6,051 bases of DNA from CAYUIG01 sp964444685 (GTDB lineage Bacteria > Gemmatimonadota > Gemmatimonadetes > Longimicrobiales > RSA9). The stretch spans positions 1 to 6,051 of the forward strand of contig CAYUIG010000100.1 in the NCBI GenBank assembly GCA_964444685.1, written 5' to 3'. The position numbers and the translations under genes were made by a program. This document shows, one piece after another, positions 4,187-6,051 of this stretch (within the stretch, counting starts at the first letter, position 1; each line of letters opens with the position of its first letter). The notes beneath the pieces are model-generated. The model saw only the letters and a list, made by a program, of their open reading frames with translations. It was not told the DNA's origin and did no database searches.

Positions 4187-6051
4187 CTACCTGCCCTCGA
4201 ACACCTGGTCGATGCGCGACACGATGTCACGCAGATGCGCCCGCGCCACGCGATCCGTCGTTCGTGCCACGGCCGCGTTGGCCCGCGCACGCAGATCGAC
4301 GAGCTGTGCACGGGCGAGTGCAGGCACGTCCGTCCGCTCCAGGGACGGCTGCTGCGCCGCGAACGGCGACGGCGGACCGGACGGCGGCGGCGGATCCACG
4401 ATCGTCGCGAGCCGCGCGACGTGCGCACGCTGGAGTGCACGACGGTACGCGTCGCGAGCGGTCGTTGCCGGGTCGCCCCAGACGGCGGCACGCACATCCT
4501 CGAGGTACTCGGCCACCGGATACGCCTGGTTCGGGTGCGTTACGGACAGCTCCGCCATGCGCGCGAGCCGCGCCGTCGAGAGCAGGGCATTGAGTACGCC
4601 CGTCTGACGGCCGGACAGGTTCGTGAATCCGCCCTCGCCGCTGCCCAGCTTCGAGAGAATGTCCGGCTCGAGCAGCCAGGTCGGCGCACGGAACACCTCC
4701 GCGGCGATGAAGTCGAGCGCCTGCTTCTGCCGGCCCCGCGGCACCGGCTCGTACACGGCGCCATCCTGCTCGGCCGTCTTGAAGTCGGTGTACACGCCGC
4801 CGATGACGTTCGTGACGTGGCCGATGTAACGCTGCCACTGGCCGAGCGTCTCGCCGTAGATCTCCGCCAGGTCCGTGTAGTCCTCGCCCGGCTTCGTCGT
4901 CCACGCCACGAGCTGCGGCACCACGCGCTTCAGATTCGCAATGCCGTAACCCGACGCGCGCACGGGATCGTCGCCGATGTCCTCGGTCTGCGAACGCGGA
5001 TCCGCAACGCCGCCCTGCGGCAGATACTTGTACATCCGGTCGTCCGCCTTCTCGAGGATCCAGCGGTTCAGGACCTCGCGCTCGCTCTCGGGCGTCGTGT
5101 TCGGGATCACACGGTATCCCCAGTTGATCGCGTAGTGATCGTACGGACCGATCTGGCGGATGAAGTCGCCGCCGGCGAGGCCGTCACCCGGCTGCGCGAT
5201 GTAGTTCTGACGCGCGTAGTCCATCACGCTCGGCGCGACACCCATGCGCGCCGCGAACGTCTTCGAGCGCAGCGAGTCCACGGGGTACGCCGAGCTCGAC
5301 ACCATGTTGTGCGGCAGGCCGAGCGCGTGCCCGATCTCGTGCGCGATCACCTGCCGCATCGCCTCGCACATCAGCCCTTCATCGATCGGCAGCGACCGCG
5401 CCGCCGGATTCGCAGCGCCCGTCTCGATCATGATGCGGTTGCGGTACGAGCGCAGATGGTTGTGGTACCAGACGATGTCGCTCTCGATGATCTCGCCCGT
5501 GCGCGGATCGCTCGTGCTCGGGCCCATCGCGTTGCGCGTCATGCTCGCCGCCCAGCGCACGACCGAGTTGCGGACGTCCTCCGGATCCCAGTCCGGATCC
5601 TCGTCGGGCGACGGCGGATCCAGTGCGACGATCGCGTTGCGGAAGCCGGCCGTCTCGAACGCGGGCTGCCAGTCGAGCACGCCCTGACGCACGCACGCGC
5701 GGTACTGCGGCGGCGTCGCGGGGTCGAGGTAGTACGTGATCGGCTTCACCGGCTCTACGACCTGGCCGCGCGCGTACGCCGCGGGATCGCTCGGCTCCAG
5801 TCGCCAGCGGCGGATGAACGTCTGCGTCGCCGCCTTCTGTTCCGGCAGTCCGAAGTTCACGCGCTCGATGCTGAAATAGCCGACGCGCGCATCCGCGTAG
5901 CGCGGCCGCATCGGCTCGCGCGGCAGCAGCACGAGCGACTGATTCATGTCGATCGTCATCGAACCCGTCGATGCGTTCGATGGCGGCGACGTCGCATCGT
6001 ACGTGAGCGTGTGCCGCACGTTCACGTTCTCGGGGAATGCGAGCGCGCGCG
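4187..6051 (-). CDS. Zinc-dependent metalloprotease (DUF5117/DUF4953, metzincin-like), N-terminus outside window
   Basis: The frame stays open to the window edge; upstream of the GTG at 6025 it continues RALAFPEN, so the true start lies beyond and about 620 residues are visible. Numbered from 6025, residues 1-60 match the end of a DUF5117-like beta region (LVLLPREPMRPRYADARVGYF). A DUF4953-type catalytic domain follows: PVKPITYYLDPATP (about 92-105), SDPRTGEIIESDIVWYH, then HEIGHALGLPHN (229-240), a zinc-binding HExxHxxGxxH motif with catalytic Glu230. SVMDYARQNYIAQP (266-279) contains a metzincin Met-turn (Met268). A mostly helical C-terminal region completes the protein. Members I recall are secreted or periplasmic and roughly 800-900 aa, so the signal peptide and first domain are probably in the missing part. 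The physiological substrate is unknown. All expected zinc ligands are present, so it looks active. The lipoprotein gene follows downstream, separated by a palindromic element. Confidence 0.9.
   Translation of the reverse strand, partial: RALAFPENVNVRHTLTYDATSPPSNASTGSMTIDMNQSLVLLPREPMRPRYADARVGYFSIERVNFGLPEQKAATQTFIRRWRLEPSDPAAYARGQVVEPVKPITYYLDPATPPQYRACVRQGVLDWQPAFETAGFRNAIVALDPPSPDEDPDWDPEDVRNSVVRWAASMTRNAMGPSTSDPRTGEIIESDIVWYHNHLRSYRNRIMIETGAANPAARSLPIDEGLMCEAMRQVIAHEIGHALGLPHNMVSSSAYPVDSLRSKTFAARMGVAPSVMDYARQNYIAQPGDGLAGGDFIRQIGPYDHYAINWGYRVIPNTTPESEREVLNRWILEKADDRMYKYLPQGGVADPRSQTEDIGDDPVRASGYGIANLKRVVPQLVAWTTKPGEDYTDLAEIYGETLGQWQRYIGHVTNVIGGVYTDFKTAEQDGAVYEPVPRGRQKQALDFIAAEVFRAPTWLLEPDILSKLGSGEGGFTNLSGRQTGVLNALLSTARLARMAELSVTHPNQAYPVAEYLEDVRAAVWGDPATTARDAYRRALQRAHVARLATIVDPPPPSGPPSPFAAQQPSLERTDVPALARAQLVDLRARANAAVARTTDRVARAHLRDIVSRIDQVFEGR

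Noticed and set aside
3846..4607. 253-aa + strand ORF running across the short repeat and both - strand genes
   Set aside because: It is antisense to a recognisable lipoprotein and metalloprotease; its Arg/Ala/Ser-rich composition is typical of GC-rich shadow frames, and part of it (EDGKSRIHVLSKFHCALGA) is repeat translation.

Overview
The window looks like a chromosomal segment from a high-GC, Gram-negative, didermic soil-type bacterium, most probably Gemmatimonadota. This rests on three things: the combination of a BTAD regulator fused to a membrane helix, TolB-like domain and TPRs; a porin-like beta-barrel protein; and a DUF5117/DUF4953-type zinc metalloprotease whose active-site and Met-turn wording is typical of that phylum. 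The taxonomic call is an inference from protein style, not from a marker gene.

Layout. The left part, on the + strand, holds the 3' portion of a membrane-anchored BTAD/TPR transcriptional regulator (2-2233, 5' end outside the window). It overlaps by 4 nt a 213-aa outer-membrane beta-barrel protein (2230-2871). The right part, on the - strand, holds a zinc metalloprotease (4187-6051, its N-terminus outside the window), followed downstream by a lipoprotein of unrecognised family (3243-4145). The two gene pairs converge on a 371-bp non-coding gap (2872-3242).

The most interesting content is non-coding. The convergent gap is almost filled by one ordered palindromic element (2886-3225). It has 31-bp imperfect terminal inverted repeats (25/31) and, inside, three palindromic CCCC...GGGG units at a 62-63 bp period, joined by two short hairpins of identical geometry. 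A shorter relative (4076-4172), made of the same type of terminal arms around a different ~30-nt loop, lies between the metalloprotease stop and the lipoprotein gene. There one repeat arm appears to be translated as the positively charged n-region of the lipoprotein signal peptide, and the hairpin spans all three candidate start sites. The mismatches in the large element's stems fall mostly where - strand RNA would form G.U pairs, which hints at a structured - strand RNA.

Functionally, the left pair may be a membrane-spanning regulator co-translated with a surface barrel protein. The right pair are exported proteins, a secreted or periplasmic protease and a lipoprotein, probably co-transcribed. 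No promoter, tRNA, rRNA, CRISPR array, transposase gene or canonical U-tract terminator was found.
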